From Pedobacter steynii (GTDB lineage: Bacteria > Bacteroidota > Bacteroidia > Sphingobacteriales > Sphingobacteriaceae): a stretch of 64,000 bases of DNA. The stretch's first letter is position 1. Each line of letters starts with the position of its first letter. Shown in pieces: positions 36,025 through 45,640 of the stretch. Made by a program: the position numbers and the translations under genes. The DNA lies in NCBI RefSeq assembly GCF_001721645.1, contig NZ_CP017141.1, positions 2,232,001-2,296,000 on the forward strand, written 5' to 3'. Below the pieces are notes generated by a model. That model ran no database searches, was not told the origin of the DNA, and worked only from the letters and a program-made list of their open reading frames with translations.

Positions 36025-39000
36025 ATGATTAAAACATTCAAAGTTATGAAAAAGTCCGTAGTGACTAATCAATTAATTTTTAAAGTAATGCGTTTTTTTA
36101 CCCTCATTTATTTTATGCTTTCTGTTCTGTTCTTCAGCGGACAAGCATCGCCATTAAAGGCGCAGGAAGTAAACAGCAGGATCAGCTTTAATTTTAAAAA
36201 TGGCACTTTAACAGAATTGCTGAAAAGCATAGAGAAGAAAACCAATCTATCCTTTGTGTACACCAATAAGGATGCAGTATTGAACCAAAAGATCGAGTCT
36301 TTTACCGCAGAAAACGAAACACTGAGTAGCCTGCTTAACCGCGTACTCCTCCCCAGGCAATTGACTTATGTAGTTCAAAATAACCAGGTCATTATTAAGA
36401 AAGCTGTTCGGATTAAGGGGAAGGTAACCGACGAAAAAGGTTTGCCCGTACCTGGCGTAAACGTAATCGAAAAAGGCAGTAGCAATGCCACAATGACCAA
36501 TTTTAATGGCGATTACAGCCTGAACGTAAAAGACGGCTCGGCCACTATTCTGTTTAGAATGATGGGCTATCAAACCAGGGAGTTAGCCCTGAATGGAGAA
36601 ACGCTGGTTAACATCAGCCTGGTTCCGGATCAGACTGCTTTGTCGGAGGTGGTAGTTACTGCCCTGGGAATTAAGCGGACGGAAAAAGCGCTGGGTTATT
36701 CCATTGCTACCGTAAAAGGAAGCGACCTGAATACCGTAAAAGAAGTAAACGTGGTGAATTCCCTTGCCGGAAAAGTAGCAGGGGTAAATGTGGTGAGTGC
36801 CGGTTCCGATCCGGGAGCTACTGCGCTGATTACCATCCGCGGACAATCCTCAATTGCAACAGATAACCAGCCACTTTTTGTAGTAGATGGTGTTCCTGTG
36901 GCACACTCGCTGCGTCCAACCTCAGAAGTAGGCCGGTCTTCGGTAGATTATGGGAGCCCGGTTGCAGACATCAGCCCGGACGATATTGAGAGCATTAGTA
37001 TCTTAAAAGGAGCCAGCGCTGCCGCTTTATACGGCAGCAGGGCCGGAAGTGGAGTAGTACTGATCACCACAAAAAGCGGTTCATCCAGTAAAAAAGGATT
37101 GGGGATCAGTTTCAACTCAAACGCCATGTACGATCAGGCCTGGTTGTTTCCGCATTTCCAGAACCAGTTTGGAGCAGGAGAATATACCGATGATCCGGCT
37201 TCTAACACCACATCAGCCTGGGGGCCACGTCTTGATGCAGGAACCAAACACCTGCAGTGGAATAGTCCGCTTGATGCCAGCGGAAACCCGGTGCCTACAG
37301 ACTGGGTATCACACCCGGATAATGCCAAAGATTTTTATAAAACAGGGGCTACCTATACCAATAATATTGCCATCACCGGAAAAAATGCAGATGGTAATTA
37401 CAGGTTGTCCTATACCAATATGTCTAATAAAGGGATTGTACCCAATACCGACCTGAGCAGGAATACCCTGAACCTTGCAGCAACTTACATCCTGCATCCT
37501 AAGGTAAAAATCAGCACCAATGTGGGTTATGTAAATAATAAAAGCGATAACCGCCCTTCGGCCTACCGGGAAAGTGTAACGCAAATGGTGTATTCTATGC
37601 CTTCGAGTATGAGCATTAAAGACCTGAGGAATTATTGGAAACCAGGCAGAGAGAATATCGAACAGTTTTCTCCGGATGATTCTGATAACCCGTACCTGGT
37701 GGCTTATGAACATACCAATGGTTTCGACAGAAACCGCTTAACCGGAAACGTACAGGCGGTAGTCGATATCACTAAAGAGCTGAGCTTAATGGTACGTACC
37801 GGATTGGATATGTACAATGAAGAGCATGAAACCAAACGCCCTTTCAGTTCCAAACGTTTTAAATTTGGAGGTTATGGTGTAGATCATTCTTATTTCAAGG
37901 AGCAGAATACAGATTTCCTGCTCAGTTATAAGAAAACCTTAAACCAGGATTGGTCCTTCGGCCTTTCGGTTGGTGGTAACCAAATGGACCAGACCAGCAG
38001 AAATTCCGCTCAGCGCACCGAGAGTCTGAGTATTCCCGGAATTTATAACATCAGTAATGCGCGTGCAGGAACCATCACCAATACACAGTACAATTCCCGT
38101 AAACGCATCAATAGTTTATATGGAATGGGACAGGCCTCATTTAAGGACATGGTATTTCTTGATGTAACCGGCAGAAATGACTGGTCAAGTACCTTGCCTG
38201 CACAAAATAATTCTTATTTCTACCCTTCAGTTTCCTTAAGCACCGTATTAACAGATGTGCTGAAAATCAAGTCAGGCCCTTTGTCATTTGCCAAAATCAG
38301 AGCCAACTGGGCGCAGGTAGGAAGTGATACGGATCCTTATCAGTTGTTTAATACCATCCCTTTTAATCAGGATTGGGGAGATGTGAAAAGAGCTACTATT
38401 GAGTTTAACCTGAAAAACAATTTCCTGAAACCTGAAATTGCCACTTCCTATGAGTTTGGCGGGGACCTGCGCTTTTTTAGCAATAGGTTAGGGCTGGATG
38501 TAACCTGGTATAAAACCAACAAAAGAAACCAGATCATCAATATTCCAACCACCATTGCCTCGGGTGCATCCAACCGTTTAATCAATGCCGGAAACATCCA
38601 GAATAGTGGATGGGAAATCGGCTTAAATGCAGTTCCGGTTCAGGGGGCATTTAAATGGGAAATCAATGCCAACTTTACCAGGAACGAGAATAAGGTGATC
38701 TCTTTATCTGAAGGTTTGTCGGAATATTCTATGGGGAGTGCCGATGGGGATAACATCCGCTATTTAATTAAAGAAGGCACTAAAATAGGAGATTTCTATA
38801 CGCCAAGTTATACCAAAGTACCAAACGGACAGTATGCCGGAGCAGCTTTATTAGATAAAACCGGACACTATATCCGTAACAATTCAGAATATATAAAAGT
38901 TGGAAACTATAACCCCGATTTTACCATCGGCCTTAACAACACATTCAGCTATAAAAACTTTACCCTGAATTTCCTTTTTGACTGGCGTAAAGGGGGTAAT

Positions 39001-39498
39001 TTCTACTCCTATGTGGTTAAAAGTTTAATCAATGCAGGTTTAACGGATAATACCTTAGCGGGTAGAGATGCACAAACCGGAGGCTTGTCATGGGTAGATT
39101 CGCAGGGAATGCAAAGACATGACGGGATGATCATTCCAGGATATATAGATAACGGAGACGGGACTTATAGTGAAAACAAAGTCGTTATCGCGGCTGCTGA
39201 TTTTTACAACAACACTTATAACAAATACTATGAGCGTTTAACTTATTCTGCCTCTTTCCTGAAACTGAGAGAAGCTTCTATCACCTATGTATTTAGTAAA
39301 AACGTGTTGGGTAAACTTCCGGTAAGCAACCTTTCTATTTCCCTGATCGGCAGAAATCTATATACCTGGACTGCCAATGGTCTGGGCTATGATCCGGAAA
39401 CTACCATGAGTGTAACCGAAGGATTTAAGCTGGGTGTTGGACATTGGACCTTGCCGGGGACACGTTCTTTTGGCTTTAAATTAAGTTGTAATTTTTAA
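36025..39498 (+). CDS. SusC-like TonB-dependent transporter with STN domain
   Basis: An 1157-aa outer-membrane transporter. After an N-terminal signal segment (about 1-47, ending SPLKAQ) comes an STN domain (about 52-122, FKNGTLTELLKSIEKKTNLSF), which contacts the FecR anti-sigma factor. Next are a CarboxypepD_reg-like domain (about 128-210), the segment LSEVVVTALGIKR, a plug with GKVAGVNVVS, FVVDGVPV and ILKGASAAALYGSRAGSGV, and the barrel. The long start at 36025 and the ATG at 36046 (KKSVVTN...) are both possible. With the adjacent susD and phosphatase genes it suggests uptake of a phosphorylated or phosphate-linked compound rather than a plain glycan; that is an inference. Confidence 0.92.
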   Translation: MIKTFKVMKKSVVTNQLIFKVMRFFTLIYFMLSVLFFSGQASPLKAQEVNSRISFNFKNGTLTELLKSIEKKTNLSFVYTNKDAVLNQKIESFTAENETLSSLLNRVLLPRQLTYVVQNNQVIIKKAVRIKGKVTDEKGLPVPGVNVIEKGSSNATMTNFNGDYSLNVKDGSATILFRMMGYQTRELALNGETLVNISLVPDQTALSEVVVTALGIKRTEKALGYSIATVKGSDLNTVKEVNVVNSLAGKVAGVNVVSAGSDPGATALITIRGQSSIATDNQPLFVVDGVPVAHSLRPTSEVGRSSVDYGSPVADISPDDIESISILKGASAAALYGSRAGSGVVLITTKSGSSSKKGLGISFNSNAMYDQAWLFPHFQNQFGAGEYTDDPASNTTSAWGPRLDAGTKHLQWNSPLDASGNPVPTDWVSHPDNAKDFYKTGATYTNNIAITGKNADGNYRLSYTNMSNKGIVPNTDLSRNTLNLAATYILHPKVKISTNVGYVNNKSDNRPSAYRESVTQMVYSMPSSMSIKDLRNYWKPGRENIEQFSPDDSDNPYLVAYEHTNGFDRNRLTGNVQAVVDITKELSLMVRTGLDMYNEEHETKRPFSSKRFKFGGYGVDHSYFKEQNTDFLLSYKKTLNQDWSFGLSVGGNQMDQTSRNSAQRTESLSIPGIYNISNARAGTITNTQYNSRKRINSLYGMGQASFKDMVFLDVTGRNDWSSTLPAQNNSYFYPSVSLSTVLTDVLKIKSGPLSFAKIRANWAQVGSDTDPYQLFNTIPFNQDWGDVKRATIEFNLKNNFLKPEIATSYEFGGDLRFFSNRLGLDVTWYKTNKRNQIINIPTTIASGASNRLINAGNIQNSGWEIGLNAVPVQGAFKWEINANFTRNENKVISLSEGLSEYSMGSADGDNIRYLIKEGTKIGDFYTPSYTKVPNGQYAGAALLDKTGHYIRNNSEYIKVGNYNPDFTIGLNNTFSYKNFTLNFLFDWRKGGNFYSYVVKSLINAGLTDNTLAGRDAQTGGLSWVDSQGMQRHDGMIIPGYIDNGDGTYSENKVVIAAADFYNNTYNKYYERLTYSASFLKLREASITYVFSKNVLGKLPVSNLSISLIGRNLYTWTANGLGYDPETTMSVTEGFKLGVGHWTLPGTRSFGFKLSCNF

Positions 39499-39509
39499 TC
39501 CGCATAAAA

Positions 39510-40982
39510 ATGAAATTCAAATATAAAACCATCCTGGTGTTGTTTATGGCCCTGTTGGCTGCCTGCACCAAAGATTTTGAAGAGATCAATGCAAACCCAA
39601 ACTCTCCGGAAACCACCAATACAGAATTCCTGATGTCTGAAGTGGTCTTATCTACCGCGTATGCTTATCAGGAAAATGCAGTAAGCAGAAGACCGGCTTC
39701 GGCAGCAAGATACCTTACATTGGTTCGTAATACCGGCTATGATTTATTAGACTGGGGACCGGTAGACTGGAACGATATCTATGCCCGTTTATCGGTCAAT
39801 AAAACCCTGCTGGAAACCGCAGAAAAACGTTCTGAAAGCCAATACATTGCCATCAGTAAAATTATGAAAGCTTTTAATTTCGCTTACCTGACGGATCTGT
39901 ATGGAGATGTTCCCTATACCCAGGCATTGAAGTCGAAAGAAAGTAACCTCATTTATCCCGAGTACGACCAACAGCAGGTCATCTATCCTGATTTATTGAG
40001 AGAGCTGCGGGAAGCCAACGATCTTTTAAAAGGAAACACTGCCGAAATTAACGCCAAAGGGGATGTGATGTTTAAGGGGAAGGCCTTGCAATGGCGCAAA
40101 TTTGCCAACACGTTGCGCTTAAGGATGCTGTTGCGCATTTCCAAAGTGTATACTCCCGCATTTACTGAAATGCAGGCCATTATGAACGATAAAACTGCTT
40201 TTCCTGTTTTTGAAAGCAGTGCTGATAATGCAGAGGTTGCTTACCTGGGAAATCTGGCGGCGTATAGTTGGCCTGGAGGCCCGCTGGCCATGATTGATTT
40301 TGACTATCAAAAAACGAAAGTGAGTAAGGAATTGGTAGATCACCTTATTCAAAGAAACGATCCACGATTGGCCGTCTGGGCAGAACCGGTTAAAACTACT
40401 ACAGGATCACCCGTAGATCCAAATCTCTATGTTGGCGTGCCCAATGCCATTGATGCTCCTGCTTCCTATAACGGGGGAGAAGACCATGTATCTGTTTTCT
40501 CTTCTGCATATTTCAGAAAAAATGGAGGCGCTGCCAATCCATTATTGAAAGCCAGTCTGATGACCTATACCGAGCAATGCTTTATTCTGGCAGAGGCAAT
40601 TCAGAAAGGCAAAATCACCGTGCCGGGAGAAACCGCAGAATCCCTGTACTATAAAGGAATCAGAGAATCTATGAGCAGTTATGGAATCAGTGCTCCTTTA
40701 AATTACTTTGACCAAAGTATCGTAAAGTATAACGGAACGCTGGAACAACTGATTACCCAAAAATGGCTGGCTATGTTGTTTAAAGGATCCGAAGGCTGGT
40801 TTGATCAACGCCGTACCGGTTATCCTGCTTTTGTGACCGGCCCATTGGCTGCAGGTAGGGGAATTCCAAAACGCTATGTTTTTCCGGATTCTGAAAGTGC
40901 GAAAAACAGAGTGAATTACCAGAAAGCAGTTTCTGCTTTTGGCCCCGACAAAGAATCTACACTCATGTGGTACCTGAAATAA
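39510..40982 (+). CDS. SusD/RagB-family lipoprotein (SusD-like_2 type)
   Basis: A 490-aa lipoprotein (lipobox LLAAC, Cys19). The sequence after the Cys, TKDFEEINANPNSPE, and later AFNFAYLTDLYGDVPYTQAL, FKGKALQWRKFANTLRLR and QKWLAMLFKGSEGWFDQRRTG belong to the SusD-like_2 branch, which is common in systems not devoted to plant polysaccharides. It pairs with the SusC gene 12 nt upstream. No ligand can be inferred from the sequence itself. Confidence 0.9.
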   Translation: MKFKYKTILVLFMALLAACTKDFEEINANPNSPETTNTEFLMSEVVLSTAYAYQENAVSRRPASAARYLTLVRNTGYDLLDWGPVDWNDIYARLSVNKTLLETAEKRSESQYIAISKIMKAFNFAYLTDLYGDVPYTQALKSKESNLIYPEYDQQQVIYPDLLRELREANDLLKGNTAEINAKGDVMFKGKALQWRKFANTLRLRMLLRISKVYTPAFTEMQAIMNDKTAFPVFESSADNAEVAYLGNLAAYSWPGGPLAMIDFDYQKTKVSKELVDHLIQRNDPRLAVWAEPVKTTTGSPVDPNLYVGVPNAIDAPASYNGGEDHVSVFSSAYFRKNGGAANPLLKASLMTYTEQCFILAEAIQKGKITVPGETAESLYYKGIRESMSSYGISAPLNYFDQSIVKYNGTLEQLITQKWLAMLFKGSEGWFDQRRTGYPAFVTGPLAAGRGIPKRYVFPDSESAKNRVNYQKAVSAFGPDKESTLMWYLK

Positions 40983-40999
40983 TTTAAACTCCTTACAAG

Positions 41000-42292
41000 A
41001 TGACTATTTTAAACAAATCTATAGCTATTGCTGCCTTGCTTATTGCGGCTACTTTTACGAATACCCAGGCACAGGATTTTGATCCAAAACCTTTTCCAGA
41101 CCGTGTAATTTTAACCTGGAAGGGCAACACGGCTGTTAGTCAGACCGTAACCTGGCGTACAGACACCACGGTTGTGGGTTCTAAAGCACAGATCAAAGCC
41201 GAAGATTCCAGTCCGGCGCTGGAAGATGCGATTACCACCTACGATGCGGATTCCCGTATACTATCTGGTGGTAAAAATTATGCAACCGCAAAGTACCACA
41301 ATGTTACTTTTAACAACCTGAAGCCTGGAACGGTATACGCTTATCGTGTTGGTGCTGGTGAGCATTGGAGCGAATGGTTTCAGTTTACCACCGCTTCAGA
41401 TCAGGATAAGCCTTTTTCTTTCATTTACCTTGGGGATGCACAGAATGATATCCGTTCAAAATGGTCCCGTGTAATCCGCAGGGCATTTTCTCATGAGCCG
41501 GATGCGCGGTTTATCATTCATACCGGCGATTTAATTAACCGCTCTAACAATGACAAGGAATGGGGCGAGTGGCATTATGGTGGTGGTTTTATCAATGGAA
41601 TGGTTCCAAGCATGCCTTCTCCGGGAAATCATGAGTATGTGCGTGATGAAAAAAGAAAACTGATATTGGATCCGCACTGGGGCGTACAATATACTTTACC
41701 TGGCCACGGGCCGGCAGGTTTGGAAGAGTCGGTTTATTATATCGACTATCAGAATGTACGGGTGATCTCATTGGATTCTCAAATGATTATCCTGGACGAG
41801 GCTTCAGCAAAGGTTCAGTATGAATGGCTGGAAAAGGTATTAAAGGAAAACACGAAGTTATGGACGGTGATCACTTTTCATCACCCTATCTTTTCTACTG
41901 CCAAAAGCAGGGATAACAAAGAATTCAGAGAACGGTTTAAACCTTTATTTGACAAATACCACATCGACCTGGTTTTGCAGGGACATGATCATACCTATAG
42001 CCGCGGACAAAACCTACCACGTGGATTATCGGGTAGGGAAGCCAGCGGGCCGGTATACCTGGTTTCTGTTGCCGGTCCCAAAATGTATAAAGTGGATGGT
42101 GCCAAATGGATGAATGTTTCCCTGGAAAATACACAGTTGTTCCAGGTGATTCACGTTGATGGTGGGAAGCTGAAATTTCAAGCTTATAAAACCTCAGGAG
42201 AATTATTTGATGCTTTTTCCCTGAAAAAATTAAGTAGAGATCAGGCTGCAGAGTTTACGGATATGAACCCTGCGGCAAAGCAAGCTCATTGA
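41000..42292 (+). CDS. Secreted purple-acid-phosphatase-like metallophosphoesterase
   Basis: A 430-aa exported enzyme (signal peptide ending NTQAQ). An N-terminal fibronectin-III-like domain (about 30-130, SQTVTWRTDTTV) precedes a calcineurin-like domain with dinuclear-metal motifs YLGDAQND, HTGDLIN, SPGNHEY, FHHPIFS and GHDHTYSRG. This is the purple acid phosphatase layout; it would release phosphate from phosphomonoesters or diesters in the periplasm or at the surface. It lies 18 nt after susD and ends the sigma-FecR-SusCD unit, followed by a strong terminator. A second, differently built phosphatase lies next to another SusD at the right edge. Confidence 0.88.
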   Translation: MTILNKSIAIAALLIAATFTNTQAQDFDPKPFPDRVILTWKGNTAVSQTVTWRTDTTVVGSKAQIKAEDSSPALEDAITTYDADSRILSGGKNYATAKYHNVTFNNLKPGTVYAYRVGAGEHWSEWFQFTTASDQDKPFSFIYLGDAQNDIRSKWSRVIRRAFSHEPDARFIIHTGDLINRSNNDKEWGEWHYGGGFINGMVPSMPSPGNHEYVRDEKRKLILDPHWGVQYTLPGHGPAGLEESVYYIDYQNVRVISLDSQMIILDEASAKVQYEWLEKVLKENTKLWTVITFHHPIFSTAKSRDNKEFRERFKPLFDKYHIDLVLQGHDHTYSRGQNLPRGLSGREASGPVYLVSVAGPKMYKVDGAKWMNVSLENTQLFQVIHVDGGKLKFQAYKTSGELFDAFSLKKLSRDQAAEFTDMNPAAKQAH

Positions 42293-42326
42293 TACTACTG
42301 TTTAGCTGTTTGATTTGATCATAATT

Positions 42327-42361
42327 TGGGAAGCGGGCATTCGTGCTGCTTCCCATTTTTT
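42327..42361 (+). terminator. Intrinsic terminator after the phosphatase gene
   Basis: TGGGAAGC pairs with GCTTCCCA around a 13-nt loop, followed by TTTTTT. It closes the susC-susD-phosphatase unit. Confidence 0.8.
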
Positions 42362-42429
42362 ATTACCTTAGATAAAAAATTGAATAAGAGAGAATCAATC
42401 TATCCTTAAAAATTTTATCATTTAATACA

Positions 42430-43722
42430 TTGAAAATACGTATCCTTATTTTAGCCTTAAGTCTACTTCCTTTTGTAGCTTTTTCTCAAAAAACGATAGT
42501 TCCTGGTAGCCAGGACATTAAGACTTCTTATCTGAAACCTGGAAAGTCCCAGTACACGGTTTATTATGTTAAAGATACCAGCTGGGCAAAGCAGGGATCA
42601 ATGACTTACGATATCTCTTTTTCCGATAACAAGTTAAATCTGTTTTATAAATACACAGAAAAAGATAATAAGTGGACTACACTACGGACTTCTATTGCTG
42701 ATGCAAAAACCCTGCAATCGATCAGCTATAAATCGGAAGGTCAAAAAAGTAAATTGGAGCTCAACTTTGGAGAAACTATAAAAGGAAATTATTACTCCAA
42801 AAAAGACAAAAAAGATAAACTGTTGAATCTACAGCCGAAAGGTAAATTTGTTGATTTCAATCTGGCGGAACATATGTTTACCACCTTGCCGCTGGATGTA
42901 GGATACAAAGCGGTTATCCCGGAGTTCTATTACGATAACAATTCCGATATCTTAATCTCTAACTACATCATCAAAGAGGTGAAAAGCTATGTCTATCATT
43001 CGCCAAGAACCGGAAAACATGAGACCTGGCTGGCAACCGTGTTGGAACAAAGTACCGGGGCCATTTACAACTATGTGATTGACAAAAAAGACCGTCGTCT
43101 TTGGCAAAGAGAAATGTCTATGGGAAAGGGAATGTGGGAAATTTGTGTAAACGAAGAACTTGACTACCAGCCCATCAAAAATATGTTCAATAGGGAGCAA
43201 GCGGTACAGCAGATCACCAAAGGAAATAGTGTCATTATCGGAAGAGCTTTTGCTAAAGGAAGTTCAGGCAAAACGCTTGGAGGTTTGGTTAATGTGTCCA
43301 AAAAGCAGTTTGCGCCGAGGGGTACTGAAATTACACTCTTTCCAAGTTCAGCCTATTATGAGGAATGGGTTTCGGTAAACAAAAAAATCAAAAAGCAGGG
43401 AAAAATGCCGGAAGTCCCTCTGGATCCAAAATTTGGCGCCTCCATCAAAAAAGCGAAGGTTTATGATGATGAAGGGCATTTTGAGTTTGCTGATCTGATG
43501 CCTGGTACTTATGTAGTCATGGCCAGTTTTGATTTTACAAATTCTTACAACTATTCTTATGTGTCTGGTTATACCAACTATTATAACTACTGGGGGTATA
43601 CCGGCTCTACCACGAATTATGGGTCTGCCAGACAGAGCTATCGGGATAAAGCAAACATAGAAAAACAGGTGACCATTGATAGAGATGGCGAGAAAAAAGA
43701 GGTCAGCTTGAAAGAAAATTAA
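42430..43722 (+). CDS. Secreted protein of unknown function (DUF3108-like plus regulatory-like domain)
   Basis: A 430-aa protein with a signal peptide (ending FVAFSQ). The N-terminal half (about 40-240) has the alternating beta pattern of DUF3108-like proteins (MTYDISFSDNKLNLFYK, LPLDVGYKAVIPEFYY). About 275-375 resembles a carboxypeptidase-regulatory-like beta domain (FEFADLMPGTYVVMASFDF). The end is Tyr/Asn-rich (NYSYVSGYTNYYNYWGYTG), then charged (DRDGEKKEVSLKEN). The start is a TTG: no ATG occurs in the first 50 codons and the TTG gives the signal peptide. A decayed copy of its last 15 codons lies at 45586-45633. I cannot assign a function. Confidence 0.7.
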   Translation: MKIRILILALSLLPFVAFSQKTIVPGSQDIKTSYLKPGKSQYTVYYVKDTSWAKQGSMTYDISFSDNKLNLFYKYTEKDNKWTTLRTSIADAKTLQSISYKSEGQKSKLELNFGETIKGNYYSKKDKKDKLLNLQPKGKFVDFNLAEHMFTTLPLDVGYKAVIPEFYYDNNSDILISNYIIKEVKSYVYHSPRTGKHETWLATVLEQSTGAIYNYVIDKKDRRLWQREMSMGKGMWEICVNEELDYQPIKNMFNREQAVQQITKGNSVIIGRAFAKGSSGKTLGGLVNVSKKQFAPRGTEITLFPSSAYYEEWVSVNKKIKKQGKMPEVPLDPKFGASIKKAKVYDDEGHFEFADLMPGTYVVMASFDFTNSYNYSYVSGYTNYYNYWGYTGSTTNYGSARQSYRDKANIEKQVTIDRDGEKKEVSLKEN

Positions 43723-43791
43723 CAGGTCTTGCAGTTTGTTTGGGTTGGTAGTCTATTGAAGATATAGAATGTAGTTTATTGATCAACAAAA

Positions 43792-45552
43792 ATGAATGTG
43801 ATTAAGCGCGTAGGAATAACGATGGCCATTGTGTCCGTAATATTTTCATTGGTATTGATCGCATCCATGCTCCTATCGGAATCCAAAGACCCGGACAGCA
43901 TAGATATGGACCGTGAAGGCCAGAAAATAGGAGGAGTCTATCTTCGGTATCAGAACCAGGTGTACGCATCCGTGCCGAGTAATGGTTACTATCTGATCAA
44001 AGAAGCTGATGTCAACAGCTTTAGACTGCTGGATGATAGCTACCGAAACCGTCAGTTTGGAGTAGATAAAAACCATGCTTACTGTGGCAATCTAATTGTT
44101 AAAGATTTTAATCCATCCACAGCTAAAGCAATTGGCAATGATTATTTCAGCGATGGCAAGCAAACGTGCTACTGTGCCTTCATGAGTGTAAACAATAAAG
44201 CTTTATCGATGGTCTCAGAATTAAGCCAGCGGATGCGATATGGTTTTGGAATTGGAGATAAGCCGCAAACTTATATTTATCCCCTCTCTAAACTTGAAGC
44301 CGGTACAACTCCTTATAGTGCGATACTGAAAACGGAAGTGGCTACTGACGGAACTTTGTCTTATTATGAAGGCCAGATCCTTCCCAAGGCCAATCCGGAG
44401 CGCTTGAGACAGATTCCAAAAAAGTACAACGATGGTGATATTCGTGAAAGCGAGCACTATCTGGCAGATGGTCAGCATGTATATTATGAAAATACAATGC
44501 TACCACTCAAAGATCATCCTGATTTGTATGCGATTGTTATTGATGCCCAAAACCAGGAAAATTACCTGATTGACCCCAAACAAGGGATGGTTTATGTCAA
44601 TGATATTGCTTTCGAAAAACAGTACAGCCCCTACCAGGTATTGTCGCTAAATGGAGGACATACTTATCATGCACTATTTCTAAGCAAAGACGGGATTTTC
44701 TACTTTGATACAAAAAAAAAGAAGGTGCTGAGAATTGATGACAACCCGTTTAACAGCGGGAAATTTACAGAAATTGCACCACTGATCTTTTCTGATGGCC
44801 AGCAAATTCTATATACGCAGACAGAGGAAGCCTGGGGTAACAACAAGAGCCCCGGACTTAAATCCAGGTCGACCAATATCTATCGACTGGACGAGCCCGG
44901 TACAGGCACCTGGGAAAAAATTGGTATGGTCAATAACACTTCCGGGTCTGTTTGGAAAAAGGGTGCTACCTATTATTACTTTGACCAACTCGGCGATACC
45001 CAGCTGATTGGAGAGACGATTTATCGCATTACTGATCAGGCTACGGTTAATGAGCTACTCTCCCCGGAAATCCGTACAGACGATATCCGCAACCTCGTTC
45101 GCACAGATCATATGGCAAAGGTCAAAAGTACTGAATTACTGAGTGCAAAGACTTCCTATTCCAGTGCGTATGGTTGGTTTATCTGGATTCCGATATTTCT
45201 TGTCGCAGGTATTCAATTGTTGTTATGGATGCTCAGGAAACTGGGTGTTAATCCAAAGCCTTTTAGTATCAAAAATCAACGCCTCAAGGTGAACAGCTTG
45301 TGGGCCAGGTCTTATGCGTTATCAGATATTGATACTGTTGTTTTCTCCATCGAATCTGCCATTCGGCAAGCCGGGTATTCCGGACGTTTTCAGATTCAGA
45401 CAAAAGATGGAAAGCGGTCCCGTAAATATATGTTTGCAACGCAAGTACGGTTAAGCGCAGATACAAAGCAAGAACTGGAACTTTATATTACTGATTTGCA
45501 AAATATACTGAAACAGCATCGGATTAATAGTACGATACATAATGGCTTATAA
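43792..45552 (+). CDS. Membrane protein with DKNYY-like repeats, unknown function
   Basis: A 586-aa protein with an N-terminal membrane helix (about 7-29), a large extracytoplasmic part, a second helix (about 461-483, WFIWIPIFLVAGIQLLLWM) and a roughly 100-residue basic cytoplasmic tail (DGKRSRKYMFATQVRLS). The extracytoplasmic part has DKNYY-like repeats: GVDKNHAYCGN, DYFSDGKQTCYC, HYLADGQHVYYEN, LIFSDGQQILYTQ. No enzyme motif is seen. It follows the preceding unknown gene by 69 nt and precedes a remnant of that gene's paralogue, so the pair may once have been tandemly duplicated. Confidence 0.7.
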   Translation: MNVIKRVGITMAIVSVIFSLVLIASMLLSESKDPDSIDMDREGQKIGGVYLRYQNQVYASVPSNGYYLIKEADVNSFRLLDDSYRNRQFGVDKNHAYCGNLIVKDFNPSTAKAIGNDYFSDGKQTCYCAFMSVNNKALSMVSELSQRMRYGFGIGDKPQTYIYPLSKLEAGTTPYSAILKTEVATDGTLSYYEGQILPKANPERLRQIPKKYNDGDIRESEHYLADGQHVYYENTMLPLKDHPDLYAIVIDAQNQENYLIDPKQGMVYVNDIAFEKQYSPYQVLSLNGGHTYHALFLSKDGIFYFDTKKKKVLRIDDNPFNSGKFTEIAPLIFSDGQQILYTQTEEAWGNNKSPGLKSRSTNIYRLDEPGTGTWEKIGMVNNTSGSVWKKGATYYYFDQLGDTQLIGETIYRITDQATVNELLSPEIRTDDIRNLVRTDHMAKVKSTELLSAKTSYSSAYGWFIWIPIFLVAGIQLLLWMLRKLGVNPKPFSIKNQRLKVNSLWARSYALSDIDTVVFSIESAIRQAGYSGRFQIQTKDGKRSRKYMFATQVRLSADTKQELELYITDLQNILKQHRINSTIHNGL

Positions 45553-45585
45553 CTTTAGTGATTTCTGCTTGCTACAACGTTCGTT

Positions 45586-45633
45586 GTGGATCGGGATGGC
45601 GAGAAAAAAGAGGTAAGCCTGAAAGACAACTAA
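45586..45633 (+). pseudogene. C-terminal remnant of a paralogue of the 42430-43722 gene
   Basis: Fifteen codons and a stop translate to VDRDGEKKEVSLKDN, against IDRDGEKKEVSLKEN at the end of the gene at 42430-43722. The DNA differs at several third positions, so this is an old duplicate rather than a recent copy. Nothing upstream resembles the rest of that gene. Confidence 0.75.
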
Positions 45634-45640
45634 TTCAATA

